From: Coprococcus_C hominis
Lineage (GTDB): Bacteria; Bacillota; Clostridia; Lachnospirales; Lachnospiraceae
Reading direction: 5' to 3' (one strand)
Assembly (NCBI RefSeq): GCF_020687505.1
Contig: NZ_JAJEQT010000002.1
DNA length: 64,000 bases
Position 1 is the first letter of the stretch. Each line of letters opens with the position of its first letter. This document shows, piece by piece, positions 1-8,434 of this stretch. The notes beneath the pieces were generated by a model. The model did no database searches. It was not told where the DNA came from and was given only the letters and a program-made list of their open reading frames with translations. Both the position numbers and the translations under genes were made by a program.

Positions 1-306
1 TCGAAGAAAGAGGCGAAGAAGAAAGCGGAGGAGTATGTTGCGATTCCGGGGACGAGCGAGCATCAGTTAGGACTCAGTGTGGATATCAACGCGGATACAT
101 CCAAATGTTCATCGGATGCTGTCTATCAGTGGCTGGATGAAAATGCATATAAGTACGGATTTGTGAAACGCTATCCAGAAGATAAGACAGACATTACATC
201 CATCAACAACGAACCGTGGCATTACCGGTATGTGGGAAAGGATGCAGCAAGAACGATGAAGCAGGAAAATCTGTGTCTGGAAGAATATCTGATAAAATAT
301 AAATAA
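1..306 (+). CDS. VanY/DacB-type D,D-carboxypeptidase, 3' part
   Basis: The frame is open from base 1, so the start lies outside the window; about 101 codons remain. The family consists of zinc peptidases that trim the terminal D-alanine of peptidoglycan stem peptides outside the membrane. The diagnostic motifs are present: PGTSEHQLGLSVDI (codons 18-31) supplies the first zinc His and the Asp, and EPWHYRYVG near the C terminus supplies the second zinc His. A Lys/Glu-rich stretch precedes the catalytic domain. The gene ends 64 bases before the sigma-factor gene and is probably a separate unit. The family assignment is firm; the exact substrate (D,D versus L,D peptide) is not readable from this fragment. 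Confidence 0.85.
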   Translation, partial: SKKEAKKKAEEYVAIPGTSEHQLGLSVDINADTSKCSSDAVYQWLDENAYKYGFVKRYPEDKTDITSINNEPWHYRYVGKDAARTMKQENLCLEEYLIKYK

Positions 307-370
307 AACTGACTTTTCTGACGCGTATGTTGTTATAGTAAGTGGGGATAGAAAAGAGGTGAGAGCGAGA

Positions 371-892
371 ATGGAGTCTACAAGCGATTTTCTGCTGGTG
401 CACCGGGCGAGAGCCGGGGATGAGGAAGCATGTGAGAGACTGGTCAGGAAATATTATCCAAGCATTTATCAGTACTGTTTGCTGCATATATATGACACCT
501 ATGAAGCAGAGGATCTGACACAGGAAGTGTTTGCCAGAGCCTTTGAAAGCTTAGAACGATACAGGGAATATGGCAAAGTAAAAAATTATCTGTACACAAT
601 CGCCGGAAATGTAGTGAAAAATTATTATAAGAAGAAAAAGGATATTCCGCTAGAAGAACTGCCAGAGGCGGAATCCGAAAATCGTGTGGACACGGTTGGT
701 ATCCGGCTAGATATCGAACAGGCGGTGCGGAAGCTGCCGGATGAGCTACGGGAAGTTGCGATTTTGTCGTTCTTTCAGGAGCTGAAGCAAAGAGAAATCG
801 CAGGATTGCTCCAGATCAAGCTCTCACTGGTGAAATACCGGATTGGACGGGCGAAGGAGCTTTTGATCAAAGAATTGGAGGTGGAAGAATGA
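371..892 (+). CDS. ECF-type RNA polymerase sigma factor
   Basis: A 173-residue sigma-70 family protein of the extracytoplasmic-function type. Region 2 is seen as YYPSIYQYCLLHIYDTYEAE followed by DLTQEVFARAF; region 4 as LPDELREVAILSFFQELKQR with the recognition helix after EIAGLL. ATG 371 is chosen because GAGGTGAG lies 10 bases upstream; an in-frame GTG at 359 is possible but sits on that site. The stop overlaps the next start (ATGA), so translation is coupled to the membrane protein that follows. The next gene may be the regulatory partner, with the ABC exporter as the output. A weak -10-like TATAGT is at 334-339. Confidence 0.9.
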   Translation: MESTSDFLLVHRARAGDEEACERLVRKYYPSIYQYCLLHIYDTYEAEDLTQEVFARAFESLERYREYGKVKNYLYTIAGNVVKNYYKKKKDIPLEELPEAESENRVDTVGIRLDIEQAVRKLPDELREVAILSFFQELKQREIAGLLQIKLSLVKYRIGRAKELLIKELEVEE

Positions 893-1668
893 AAGCTTAC
901 AGACAACGGATACAGGAATATAGAGATTTCGTACAGCAGACATGTATACGGGAAGAAGCGGGGGCATGCACGATAAAGGTGTGTCAGGATATTCTGACAG
1001 AACAGGCACTCCAGATGGAATCAAAGAAGACATCGTATTTTGAATTCTTATATGAGCAGTCACGGTTCATCAAAAAAAGATGGTGGGTGTTGCAGGGCGG
1101 AGTGCTTCTGTATCTATGGCTGTGGCTGAGCAACAATGCCAACGACATGAAAGAGACAATGCGACTTATGGGAATTTTCGCAACGATGTTTGTGATTTTG
1201 ATCGTTCCGGAAGTCTGGAAAAACCGAAGAAACGGTGCCGTCGAGGTGGAACAGGCATCGTATTATACGCTTCGCCGGATCTGTGCGGCGAGAGTCCTGT
1301 TGTTTGCAGCAGTGGACTTCTTGATTGTCATGATATTTTTGGCGGTAGCATATCGGACAACGGCACTTACCCTGAACAATCTGGTTGTGAACTTCTTACT
1401 TCCGGTCAATGTGTCCTGTTGCATCTGCTTCCGCGTGTTGTATAGCAGATGGGAACGGTCAGAATATGTTGCCGTGATGCTATGTCTGCTATGGGTGGCA
1501 GTCTGGACGATGATTGTTGTAAATGATGCGGTCTATCAGAGGATTGCATCTCCGGTCTGGAAAGCGATGCTGTTGCTGACATTTGTATATGTTGTGTATT
1601 GTGTTCGGAAGTCATTGACTTTCGATGAGAAAATGTTGGAGGATTACACCAATGAAATTAGAGTTTAA
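889..1668 (+). CDS. Polytopic membrane protein in the sigma/ABC operon
   Basis: A 259-residue protein with a soluble N terminus of about 60 residues and roughly six hydrophobic helices (about 65-82, 90-107, 133-152, 163-180, 193-210 and 221-238). I recognise no named domain. It overlaps the sigma factor upstream by four bases and the ABC ATPase downstream by 17 bases, so the three are translated as one unit. A membrane anti-sigma or sensor role is an inference from position only; no zinc-binding HxxxCxxC anti-sigma motif is visible. It could equally be a permease-like part of the exporter. Confidence 0.75.
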   Translation: MKAYRQRIQEYRDFVQQTCIREEAGACTIKVCQDILTEQALQMESKKTSYFEFLYEQSRFIKKRWWVLQGGVLLYLWLWLSNNANDMKETMRLMGIFATMFVILIVPEVWKNRRNGAVEVEQASYYTLRRICAARVLLFAAVDFLIVMIFLAVAYRTTALTLNNLVVNFLLPVNVSCCICFRVLYSRWERSEYVAVMLCLLWVAVWTMIVVNDAVYQRIASPVWKAMLLLTFVYVVYCVRKSLTFDEKMLEDYTNEIRV

Positions 1669-2527
1669 GCATGTAACAAAACGATATAGCGAGGTAGCCG
1701 CCGTCCGGGAAGTAAACTGTGTTATGGAACAGGGCATCTACGGATTGCTCGGAGTCAATGGCGCAGGGAAAACAACATTGATGCGGATGCTGTGTACGAT
1801 CATCCAGCCATCGGAAGGAGAGATTCTATGGAATGGCAAGGAAATCTGGAAGCTTGGTAGTGCTTATCGGGAGGTGCTTGGATATCTGCCACAGGAGTTT
1901 GGGTATTATCCCGATCTGAATGTGTATGATTATATGATGTACATTTCTTCGATAAAGGGACTAAAGCAAGCATTTGCCAACAGGAGAATAAAACAGCTTT
2001 TGGAGCAGGTAGATATGTGGAAGTTCAGAAAACGGAAGATGAAGCATCTGTCTGGCGGTATGGTCCGGCGCGTGGGGATTGCGCAGGCAATGTTGAACGA
2101 TCCAAAGATTTTAGTGTTAGATGAGCCGACAGCAGGACTTGATCCGAACGAGCGGATACGGTTCCGCAACCTGATCAGTGAGCTGTCCGAGAACCGTCTT
2201 GTATTGTTATCTACCCATATCGTGTCGGACATTGAATATATTGCAAATGAAATCATGCTGATGAAGGATGGAATGCTTTGCTATACAGGAACCGCGGAAG
2301 AGTTGCTTGCATCCATGCAGGAACGTGTATGGCTGTGTCAGGTGCCGAGAAATATGGTCGAGAACTATATGCGGAAATATCTGGTCGGAAATATCAAAAC
2401 ATCCGAAAATGGTGCAGAGCTTCGGATCATATCGAAGGAGAAGCCGATGGCGGAAGCTGTGCTGACAGAGAAGAATCTGGAAGATGCATTTTTGCTTTAT
2501 TTCGGGGAAAAATCGGAGGAACGATAG
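1652..2527 (+). CDS. ABC transporter ATP-binding protein (ABC-2 exporter type)
   Basis: A 291-residue nucleotide-binding subunit. Walker A is GVNGAGKT, the signature is LSGGM, Walker B is ILVLDEPTAG, and the switch His is in LLSTHIVSD. The start ATG 1652 has GGAGG at 1638-1642 and lies inside the 3' end of the preceding gene; an upstream in-frame ATG at 1625 lacks a site. The C-terminal 80 residues form the variable domain common in drug and peptide exporters. It pairs with the permease that begins two bases after its stop. Substrate unknown. Confidence 0.92.
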   Translation: MKLEFKHVTKRYSEVAAVREVNCVMEQGIYGLLGVNGAGKTTLMRMLCTIIQPSEGEILWNGKEIWKLGSAYREVLGYLPQEFGYYPDLNVYDYMMYISSIKGLKQAFANRRIKQLLEQVDMWKFRKRKMKHLSGGMVRRVGIAQAMLNDPKILVLDEPTAGLDPNERIRFRNLISELSENRLVLLSTHIVSDIEYIANEIMLMKDGMLCYTGTAEELLASMQERVWLCQVPRNMVENYMRKYLVGNIKTSENGAELRIISKEKPMAEAVLTEKNLEDAFLLYFGEKSEER

Positions 2528-2528
2528 G

Positions 2529-3722
2529 ATGCTTAAATTAGAGTTGAAACGGATTTTTTCAAAGAAGTTAAATGTGCTTGCCGTTGGTCTGATGGTGATA
2601 TTGGCAGCGGTGTTTAGTGGATTTGCAGCGACCAGCAATCGGTACGTGGATGCGCATGGAGCAGTCAGCACTGGAATGCTGGCAACGAGAAAGCTTGCAG
2701 AAAATAAACAGGAGTATGCAGGTCCCCTGACGGAAGCAGAACTCACGAAGATTGTTGCACAGTATAAAGCGGTGATGGCACAATCCGAAGAAAAACAGGA
2801 TGCGAATTACGGGACGCTGTATCAGCCAATCGATGATATCCTGAATTTCATGATATCCGTGCTGACACCAGATGAGGGATATGATGAGACAGTTTTGGAT
2901 TCGGTGACGGAGGATTCCGTACAGGTTTTCTATACGTGGTATCAGAAAAATATGAAATGGATGGCAGATCAGTATGGAAAGACTCCTGAACAGAAAGATT
3001 ATCTGGAGAAGAAATACAGTGAGATTATATTGCCGCTCCAATACGAATCCTATGGTGCATGGGATACGATGATTATGTATGCGGAGACATATTCGATCGT
3101 GCTGGCAATTCTGGTTGGATTTATCTGTGCAGGAATATTTGCAGATGATTTTCAGACAAAGGCGGATGCGGTATTTTTTGCTTCGAAGTATGGAAGATCC
3201 AAAGCAATTAAAAACAAGATACTGGCAGGCGTCGTTGCGACAACGATGATCTACTGGACAGGAATTGTCCTGTTAAGTGCAATCAGCTTTGGCATTATGG
3301 GAACCAGTGGCATGCATACACCGTACCAGATGTCGGAAGCATATAGCATCTACATCATGACATATGGACAATATTACGCACTGACAGTAGCATGCGGTTA
3401 CATTGCAAGTCTGCTTGCAGCGTCTTTAGCCATGCTGGTAGCGGCGAAGATGCATACGATCAGTGTTGCTGTCTGCATTCCATTTTTTCTGTACTGCTTA
3501 CTACCATTTATTGGGCGGGTATTGTCCAGCTATACAAAGGTGTTCAACCTGATTCCGACGATCCTTACAAATGTGGAAGCAAGCGTCAGGGTGCCGTTGT
3601 TGTATCAGATTGGAACGCATGTGATCCGGCAGGTTCCACTTGTAATGGTGATGTATACCGTTCTTTCCATCGTGCTATTGCCGCTTATTTACCGGAGTTT
3701 CCGGCGATATGGGAGAGCGTAG
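2529..3722 (+). CDS. ABC transporter permease (ABC-2 type)
   Basis: A 397-residue membrane protein. There is one N-terminal helix (about 15-37), a large extracytoplasmic loop, then a cluster of helices in the C-terminal half (about 200-225, 245-270, 295-330, 335-360 and 370-392), the usual ABC-2 layout. ATG 2529 is two bases after the ATPase stop, with GAGGAACGATAG before it. It completes an operon of sigma factor, membrane protein, ATPase and permease, probably a stress-induced exporter. An intrinsic terminator follows at 3858-3908. Confidence 0.85.
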   Translation: MLKLELKRIFSKKLNVLAVGLMVILAAVFSGFAATSNRYVDAHGAVSTGMLATRKLAENKQEYAGPLTEAELTKIVAQYKAVMAQSEEKQDANYGTLYQPIDDILNFMISVLTPDEGYDETVLDSVTEDSVQVFYTWYQKNMKWMADQYGKTPEQKDYLEKKYSEIILPLQYESYGAWDTMIMYAETYSIVLAILVGFICAGIFADDFQTKADAVFFASKYGRSKAIKNKILAGVVATTMIYWTGIVLLSAISFGIMGTSGMHTPYQMSEAYSIYIMTYGQYYALTVACGYIASLLAASLAMLVAAKMHTISVAVCIPFFLYCLLPFIGRVLSSYTKVFNLIPTILTNVEASVRVPLLYQIGTHVIRQVPLVMVMYTVLSIVLLPLIYRSFRRYGRA

Positions 3723-3857
3723 TTGATTTTTATCAAATTACTCTGTATTGCAAGTGATAAGAGGATAAGCATGGGCTTTTCCGGAGATAAATGATGTGGC
3801 GGATTGATAAATTCTCGTTTGACATTTTCAAAATCAGCAAATATAATATTCAAACGA

Positions 3858-3908
3858 ACGAGTAGCAAATCTGCGTAAATCCAGTTTTGCTGCTCGTTTT
3901 TATTTTTA
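3858..3908 (+). terminator. Intrinsic terminator after the ECF/ABC operon
   Basis: ACGAGTAGCAAA pairs with TTTGCTGCTCGT (one mismatch) across a 16-base loop and is followed by a run of Ts. Confidence 0.8.
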
Positions 3909-3917
3909 TATGCCATT

Positions 3918-3977
3918 AAAAAGTGTGTAGCTGATCAGCGTAAGTCCAACTTAGAATGATTAGTACACACTTTTTTT
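3918..3977 (+). terminator. Long hairpin with T-run in the MATE leader
   Basis: AAAAAGTGTGTA...CTGATCA pairs with TGATTAG-TACACACTTTTT, giving about 19 base pairs followed by a seven-T tract that ends at the first possible start of the MATE gene. Being a second terminator-like hairpin directly in front of the gene, it could be an attenuator or a doubled terminator. No leader peptide was found. Confidence 0.6.
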
Positions 3978-4004
3978 ATGAGGAAAAAAGGAGGATTTAG
4001 AAAA

Positions 4005-5387
4005 ATGGCAGAAAGTAACAAGATGAAGGATATACCAGTGAATAAGCTCATAATCCGGATGGGTATTCCGATGATCTTATCCATGGCATTGCAGGCAGTC
4101 TATAATATTGTAGACAGTGCGTTTGTCGGAAATATGAAGGTGGGAAGCGAAGCTGCGCTGAACGCGTTAACGCTGGTGTTCCCGGTTCAGATGCTCATGG
4201 TAGCAGTCGCAATCGGCACCGGTGTTGGCACGAATGCACTTCTGGCGAGGACGCTTGGACAGGAAAATCCACAGAAAGCGGCGAAGGTAGCGGGAAACAG
4301 CTTATTCCTTGGAGTGATTATCTATGCAGTCTGTCTGTTGTTCGGCGTGTTCGGTGTGAAAGCATATATTTCCTCACAGACCGGTGATCCGCAGGTCATC
4401 TCTATGGGAATTAGCTATCTGCGTATCTGCTGTGTGCTTTCGTTTGGAATTATTTTCTTTTCGTTATTTGAGAAGCTGCTGCAGGCAACGGGACGTTCCC
4501 TTTACTCTACGATTGGTCAGGTCGTAGGTGCTGTGGTAAATATCATTCTTGATCCGATCATGATCTATGGAATCGGACCGGTTCCGGAAATGGGAGTCGA
4601 GGGTGCAGCTTATGCAACGGTGATCGGACAGATTGCATCGGCAGTGCTATTATTCATCTTCCATAAGAAATTCAACAAGGAATTTGAACAAGGAATTACC
4701 TATATGAAACCGGATGGCACGATTATATGCGGGATATATTCCATCGGACTTCCGGCAATCATTGCACAGGCACTTATGTCAATCATGGTGTATGTGATGA
4801 ACCTGATCCTGAAATTCAACGCAGCCGCCCAGACGGCATACGGACTTTTCTATAAAGTACAGCAGTTTGTGCTTTTCTTGGCGTTCGGACTGCGTGATGC
4901 AATTACACCGATCATTGCGTTTGCCTATGGAAGGGGGAGCAAGAAGCGGATCAACGATGGAATCAGATATGGCCTGACGTATACAATTGTTTTGATGGCT
5001 GTCGGAATTTTGATTACGGAGCTTTTCCCGGAATCATTTGCCGGATTATTCAATGCAGGGCAGTCGAGAGAATATTTTATAGATGCGATGCGTATTATCT
5101 CGATCAGCTTCCTTTTCGCAGGCGTCAACGTCGCGTATCAGGGAATCTATCAGGCGTTAAACGGTGGTATCGAGTCGCTCGTGATTTCGCTGCTTCGGCA
5201 GCTTGTAATCATCCTTCCACTCGCGGGTGTATTCTCCATCTTCGTTCGTAACGGGCAGATGGGCGTGTCACTCATCTGGTGGGCATTTCCGATTACAGAG
5301 TTTCTTTCGTGTCTGGTCGGCTATGTGCTTTTGAAGAGAATTAAGAAATACAGGGTTGGAGAGATAACGGACGAGAAAAAAGGGTAA
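4005..5387 (+). CDS. MATE family efflux transporter
   Basis: A 460-residue multidrug and toxin extrusion protein with about 12 hydrophobic helices in two pseudo-repeated halves. Family features include the N-terminal NKLIIRMGIPMILSMALQAV and the PxxA/QxxGR-type turns (ATGRSLYSTIGQVVGAVVN). Such pumps export cationic drugs using Na+ or H+. ATG 4005 has AAAGGAGG at 3987-3994; the ATG at 3978 lies in the preceding T-run hairpin and is unlikely. It has its own leader and appears monocistronic. It is not closely similar to the second MATE gene at 62399-63757. Confidence 0.92.
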   Translation: MAESNKMKDIPVNKLIIRMGIPMILSMALQAVYNIVDSAFVGNMKVGSEAALNALTLVFPVQMLMVAVAIGTGVGTNALLARTLGQENPQKAAKVAGNSLFLGVIIYAVCLLFGVFGVKAYISSQTGDPQVISMGISYLRICCVLSFGIIFFSLFEKLLQATGRSLYSTIGQVVGAVVNIILDPIMIYGIGPVPEMGVEGAAYATVIGQIASAVLLFIFHKKFNKEFEQGITYMKPDGTIICGIYSIGLPAIIAQALMSIMVYVMNLILKFNAAAQTAYGLFYKVQQFVLFLAFGLRDAITPIIAFAYGRGSKKRINDGIRYGLTYTIVLMAVGILITELFPESFAGLFNAGQSREYFIDAMRIISISFLFAGVNVAYQGIYQALNGGIESLVISLLRQLVIILPLAGVFSIFVRNGQMGVSLIWWAFPITEFLSCLVGYVLLKRIKKYRVGEITDEKKG

Positions 5388-5420
5388 AATTCTGGAAAAA
5401 TAAAAAGTTACTCTCTTAAC

Positions 5421-5449
5421 TTGATGTAAACGTAATTACATAGTATAGT
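5421..5449 (+). promoter_or_regulatory. Sigma-70-type promoter before PAP2
   Basis: TTGATG (5421-5426) and TATAGT (5444-5449) are separated by 17 bases; a TGTAAACG/TAATTACA near-palindrome overlaps the spacer. Confidence 0.6.
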
Positions 5450-5501
5450 TATGTCCAAATACCAATGACAGCTATCATAATTGGAGATATTTTTGATCGC
5501 G

Positions 5502-6023
5502 ATGGAAGCAGATATTTTATTATGGATTCAAAATAATATACGGAATGATGTGTTGACCCCGATTTTCAAGTTTGTTACGACACTTGGAAATGCGGGAATG
5601 ATCTGGATTGTCCTCTCTGTGGGATTGCTGATCCCGAAGAAGACAAGGCGCGTCGGCGTGCTGGCGTTAGTTTCTCTTTCCTTCTCGGCTTTGATTGATA
5701 ATGTGATCTTGAAGAACGTCGTTGCGCGGACAAGACCATACGACGTGATCGAAGGACTCACCAGTCTGGTCGGTTCGCAGAAGGATTATTCATTCCCATC
5801 CGGACATACCGGAAGTGCCTTTGCAGCGGCGGTTGTGATGTTCCGGGAACTGCCGAAGAAGCTTGGAATTCCGATTTTAGTTTTTGCGTGTCTGATGGGA
5901 TTATCCCGGTTGTATGTCGGTGTGCATTATCCATCGGATGTACTGGGCGGAGTCCTGATTGGTACTGGCGTCGCACTGCTTACTCATTGGTTCGGTACCG
6001 TCTGGATAGAACAAAAGGTATAA
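5502..6023 (+). CDS. PAP2 superfamily membrane phosphatase
   Basis: A 173-residue integral membrane lipid phosphatase of the PAP2 family (phosphatidic acid or undecaprenyl-pyrophosphate type). All three catalytic motifs are present: KNVVARTRP, FPSGHTG and SRLYVGVHYPSD. Five or six helices surround them. The start is uncertain: GGAG at 5483-5486 is well placed for a TTG at 5493, whereas ATG 5502 (MEADILLW) fits the family N terminus; I list the ATG. A DMT transporter follows 19 bases later, possibly co-transcribed. Substrate is inferred from the family only. Confidence 0.88.
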   Translation: MEADILLWIQNNIRNDVLTPIFKFVTTLGNAGMIWIVLSVGLLIPKKTRRVGVLALVSLSFSALIDNVILKNVVARTRPYDVIEGLTSLVGSQKDYSFPSGHTGSAFAAAVVMFRELPKKLGIPILVFACLMGLSRLYVGVHYPSDVLGGVLIGTGVALLTHWFGTVWIEQKV

Positions 6024-6042
6024 AACGAAAGAAGGAATAACG

Positions 6043-6909
6043 ATGTGGATTGCATTTGCATTCGGCTCTGCGCTGTTCGCAGGACTGACCGCAATCTTAG
6101 CAAAATGTGGAATTAAGAATACAGATTCCAATGTCGCAACGGCGATCCGGACAATTATAGTCCTGATCTTTTCATGGATTATGGTATTCGTTGTAGGAGC
6201 ACAAAAAGGGCTTGCAGATATATCCGGAAAGACGTTACTTTTCCTGATCTTCTCCGGTCTGTCGACGGGCGCTTCGTGGCTTTGCTATTTTAAGGCACTG
6301 CAGCTTGGTGATGTGAATAAGGTAACACCGATTGATAAATCGAGCACGATTCTTACGATGCTTCTGGCATTTATCCTGTTACGGGAAGCATTGTCTCCAC
6401 TCAAGGTGGCTGCGATGATTGCGATTGGTGTGGGAACATATCTTATGATTCAGAAGAAGGAAACCGAAGAAAAAAAACAGGATGGCAAATGGCTGATCTA
6501 TGCGATTGGTTCCGCGGTATTCGCCAGTCTGACTTCGATCCTTGGAAAGGTTGGAATCCAGGATGTCAACTCGAATCTTGGAACGGCGATCCGGACGATT
6601 GTGGTACTCATCATGGCATGGGTGGTTGTGTTTGTGACCGGAAAGCAGCATACCGTAAAGCAGATCGACAAATCAAGCTGGATATTCTTAGTGTTATCCG
6701 GAATTGAAACCGGTGCTTCGTGGCTTTGTTATTACCGGGCATTACAGACCGGACCGGCAAGCGTGGTTGTACCAATCGATAAGCTTAGTATCTTAGTTAC
6801 GATTGCATTTTCCTATGTCGTATTTCATGAGAAATTAACGGCAAAGGCGGGTATCGGTCTAGTGTTGATTGTTGCCGGAACGCTGCTGTTGTTGCTCTGG
6901 CGAGCTTAA
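6043..6909 (+). CDS. EamA/DMT family transporter
   Basis: A 288-residue, 10-helix drug/metabolite transporter. The two EamA halves are unusually similar: TAIRTIIVLIFSWIMVFVVG in the first half matches TAIRTIVVLIMAWVVVFVTG in the second, and GASWLCYFKALQLG matches GASWLCYYRALQTG. Both carry a VxPIDK motif. Start ATG 6043 follows GAAGGAATAACG. The substrate cannot be assigned. The strong internal repeat suggests little divergence since the gene-half duplication. Confidence 0.9.
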   Translation: MWIAFAFGSALFAGLTAILAKCGIKNTDSNVATAIRTIIVLIFSWIMVFVVGAQKGLADISGKTLLFLIFSGLSTGASWLCYFKALQLGDVNKVTPIDKSSTILTMLLAFILLREALSPLKVAAMIAIGVGTYLMIQKKETEEKKQDGKWLIYAIGSAVFASLTSILGKVGIQDVNSNLGTAIRTIVVLIMAWVVVFVTGKQHTVKQIDKSSWIFLVLSGIETGASWLCYYRALQTGPASVVVPIDKLSILVTIAFSYVVFHEKLTAKAGIGLVLIVAGTLLLLLWRA

Positions 6910-7109
6910 TTTTCAGGATATGAAGAAGGCTGCCGAGTTCAGGGGGGAACCTGCGATTCTGAAGCTATGGACAAAGGAGACTGGAACACACCATTAGGGT
7001 TTACATGTCAGTTTGGACATAAGTTTAAGGGGAGTCCAAGACTTATTCTTGATAAAAAGGTAGAATCTGTTTCCATGCGGGGGATAATCTGTTGGTTGCA
7101 GGTAGTTTG

Positions 7110-8309
7110 TCAGTTTAAATATTTTTTGCGATAGTCACTCGGCGACATGGAGACGTATTTTCGGAAAACACGGGAAAAATGCCCCGGGGAAGAAAAGCCG
7201 AGATCCAGACTGATGGCGGTCAAAGGTTTATCTGTGTAGCGGAGGAGGTGTTTTGCCTCCTCTGTTTTCCGGTTAAGTATAAAATCTGTGAGCGTGATAT
7301 TACTTTCTGCCTTAAATCGTTTTGAGAGATATGATCTGCTCATATAAAATTCTTTTGCCATGGCTTCCACCGTAATCGTTTCTGACATATGATGGTCAAT
7401 ATAGTTTGCTACATCTGAAACAAGCTGTGATTTTGCCCCTGCTTCCTGTAACTGGTTTACACGCCTGGCAAAGTCTATGAGCATACGATAACGAAGATTG
7501 ATAATCCTTGAATAATCATTTGATGATTCGCATTTCTGTATGTAGCTGTCACTCAGTGTGAATGCATCATCGGGATTCATGCCACCGTGGATAGCCGAAC
7601 GTGAAACAAGCGTAGTTGTAGCGATAAAGGTATCCTTTAATTGACGAAGCTGATTGTCGGACATCGTACCAATCTTCAGAGCTGTAGATTTCTCAATCAC
7701 TCCTGTTAAGGCCATATAATCGCCTTTTCGAACCATATTCATCACATTCTGTTCGAAATCATAAGTGTTGTGGAGTGTTATGCTTTGAGTTGTCTCATCG
7801 GAGAAAAACATGTCAGCATCATGCTTGTTCATTGATTCTATAAACTGCTTTTGTATGGCATCGTCAATAAAAACATCATGAAGGAAGCATTTCTCATTGT
7901 TCAGTATGTAATTCAAAAGACACAGAAGCTGCATAAGGCTTTCTAATGGTATGTGGGTGATATCCTGCATGGCGATTATAAAATCATCGATATCGTCACC
8001 CGGTATGTCCAATTGCATGGCGAGATCTCGTAGTGTTGGCGTGGAGTTTGGAACCTGGCTTGTCGGCCCGATTACAATTTTATAATTATCGGAATTAACA
8101 ATGCCATAGTAGCAAAAATGTGCGGTCATGAAATAACCGACGTGGTCAGTAATTTTTAAAATGTCTGCCTGGTAGATAGACACAGGATCTTTAACAAGGT
8201 TGACTGTGGAGTGATAAAAAATAAGTGTATTGTTTTTATAAATACGTGTCGGAATTCCGAACAGACTGCCGGTGATTGTACCAATATAATCGTAATCAAT
8301 GGATTGCAT
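7110..8309 (-). CDS. AraC-family transcriptional regulator
   Basis: A 399-residue protein. The last 100 residues form an AraC/XylS double helix-turn-helix: ITVEAMAKEFYMSRSYLSKR, then the second helix pair around LTAISLDLGFSSPGHFSRVF and the closing MSPSDYRKKY. The 300 N-terminal residues are an unrecognised sensing domain typical of Lachnospiraceae AraC proteins. Start ATG 8309 has GGAGGAG upstream. It is divergent from the chemoreceptor at 8435, with 125 bases between them, so it may control that gene. The 200 bases between the DMT gene and this one show nothing I can name. Confidence 0.9.
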   Translation of the reverse strand: MQSIDYDYIGTITGSLFGIPTRIYKNNTLIFYHSTVNLVKDPVSIYQADILKITDHVGYFMTAHFCYYGIVNSDNYKIVIGPTSQVPNSTPTLRDLAMQLDIPGDDIDDFIIAMQDITHIPLESLMQLLCLLNYILNNEKCFLHDVFIDDAIQKQFIESMNKHDADMFFSDETTQSITLHNTYDFEQNVMNMVRKGDYMALTGVIEKSTALKIGTMSDNQLRQLKDTFIATTTLVSRSAIHGGMNPDDAFTLSDSYIQKCESSNDYSRIINLRYRMLIDFARRVNQLQEAGAKSQLVSDVANYIDHHMSETITVEAMAKEFYMSRSYLSKRFKAESNITLTDFILNRKTEEAKHLLRYTDKPLTAISLDLGFSSPGHFSRVFRKYVSMSPSDYRKKYLN

Positions 8310-8434
8310 GGCTGGCTCCTCCTTATGAATATGGACACAATTATACTATTGTGAACACATATGTGCAAGAAATACGAAAAAAATAGTGATAGAATCCGGA
8401 AGGATAAAAAATATAAGAAAGGAACCTATGATTT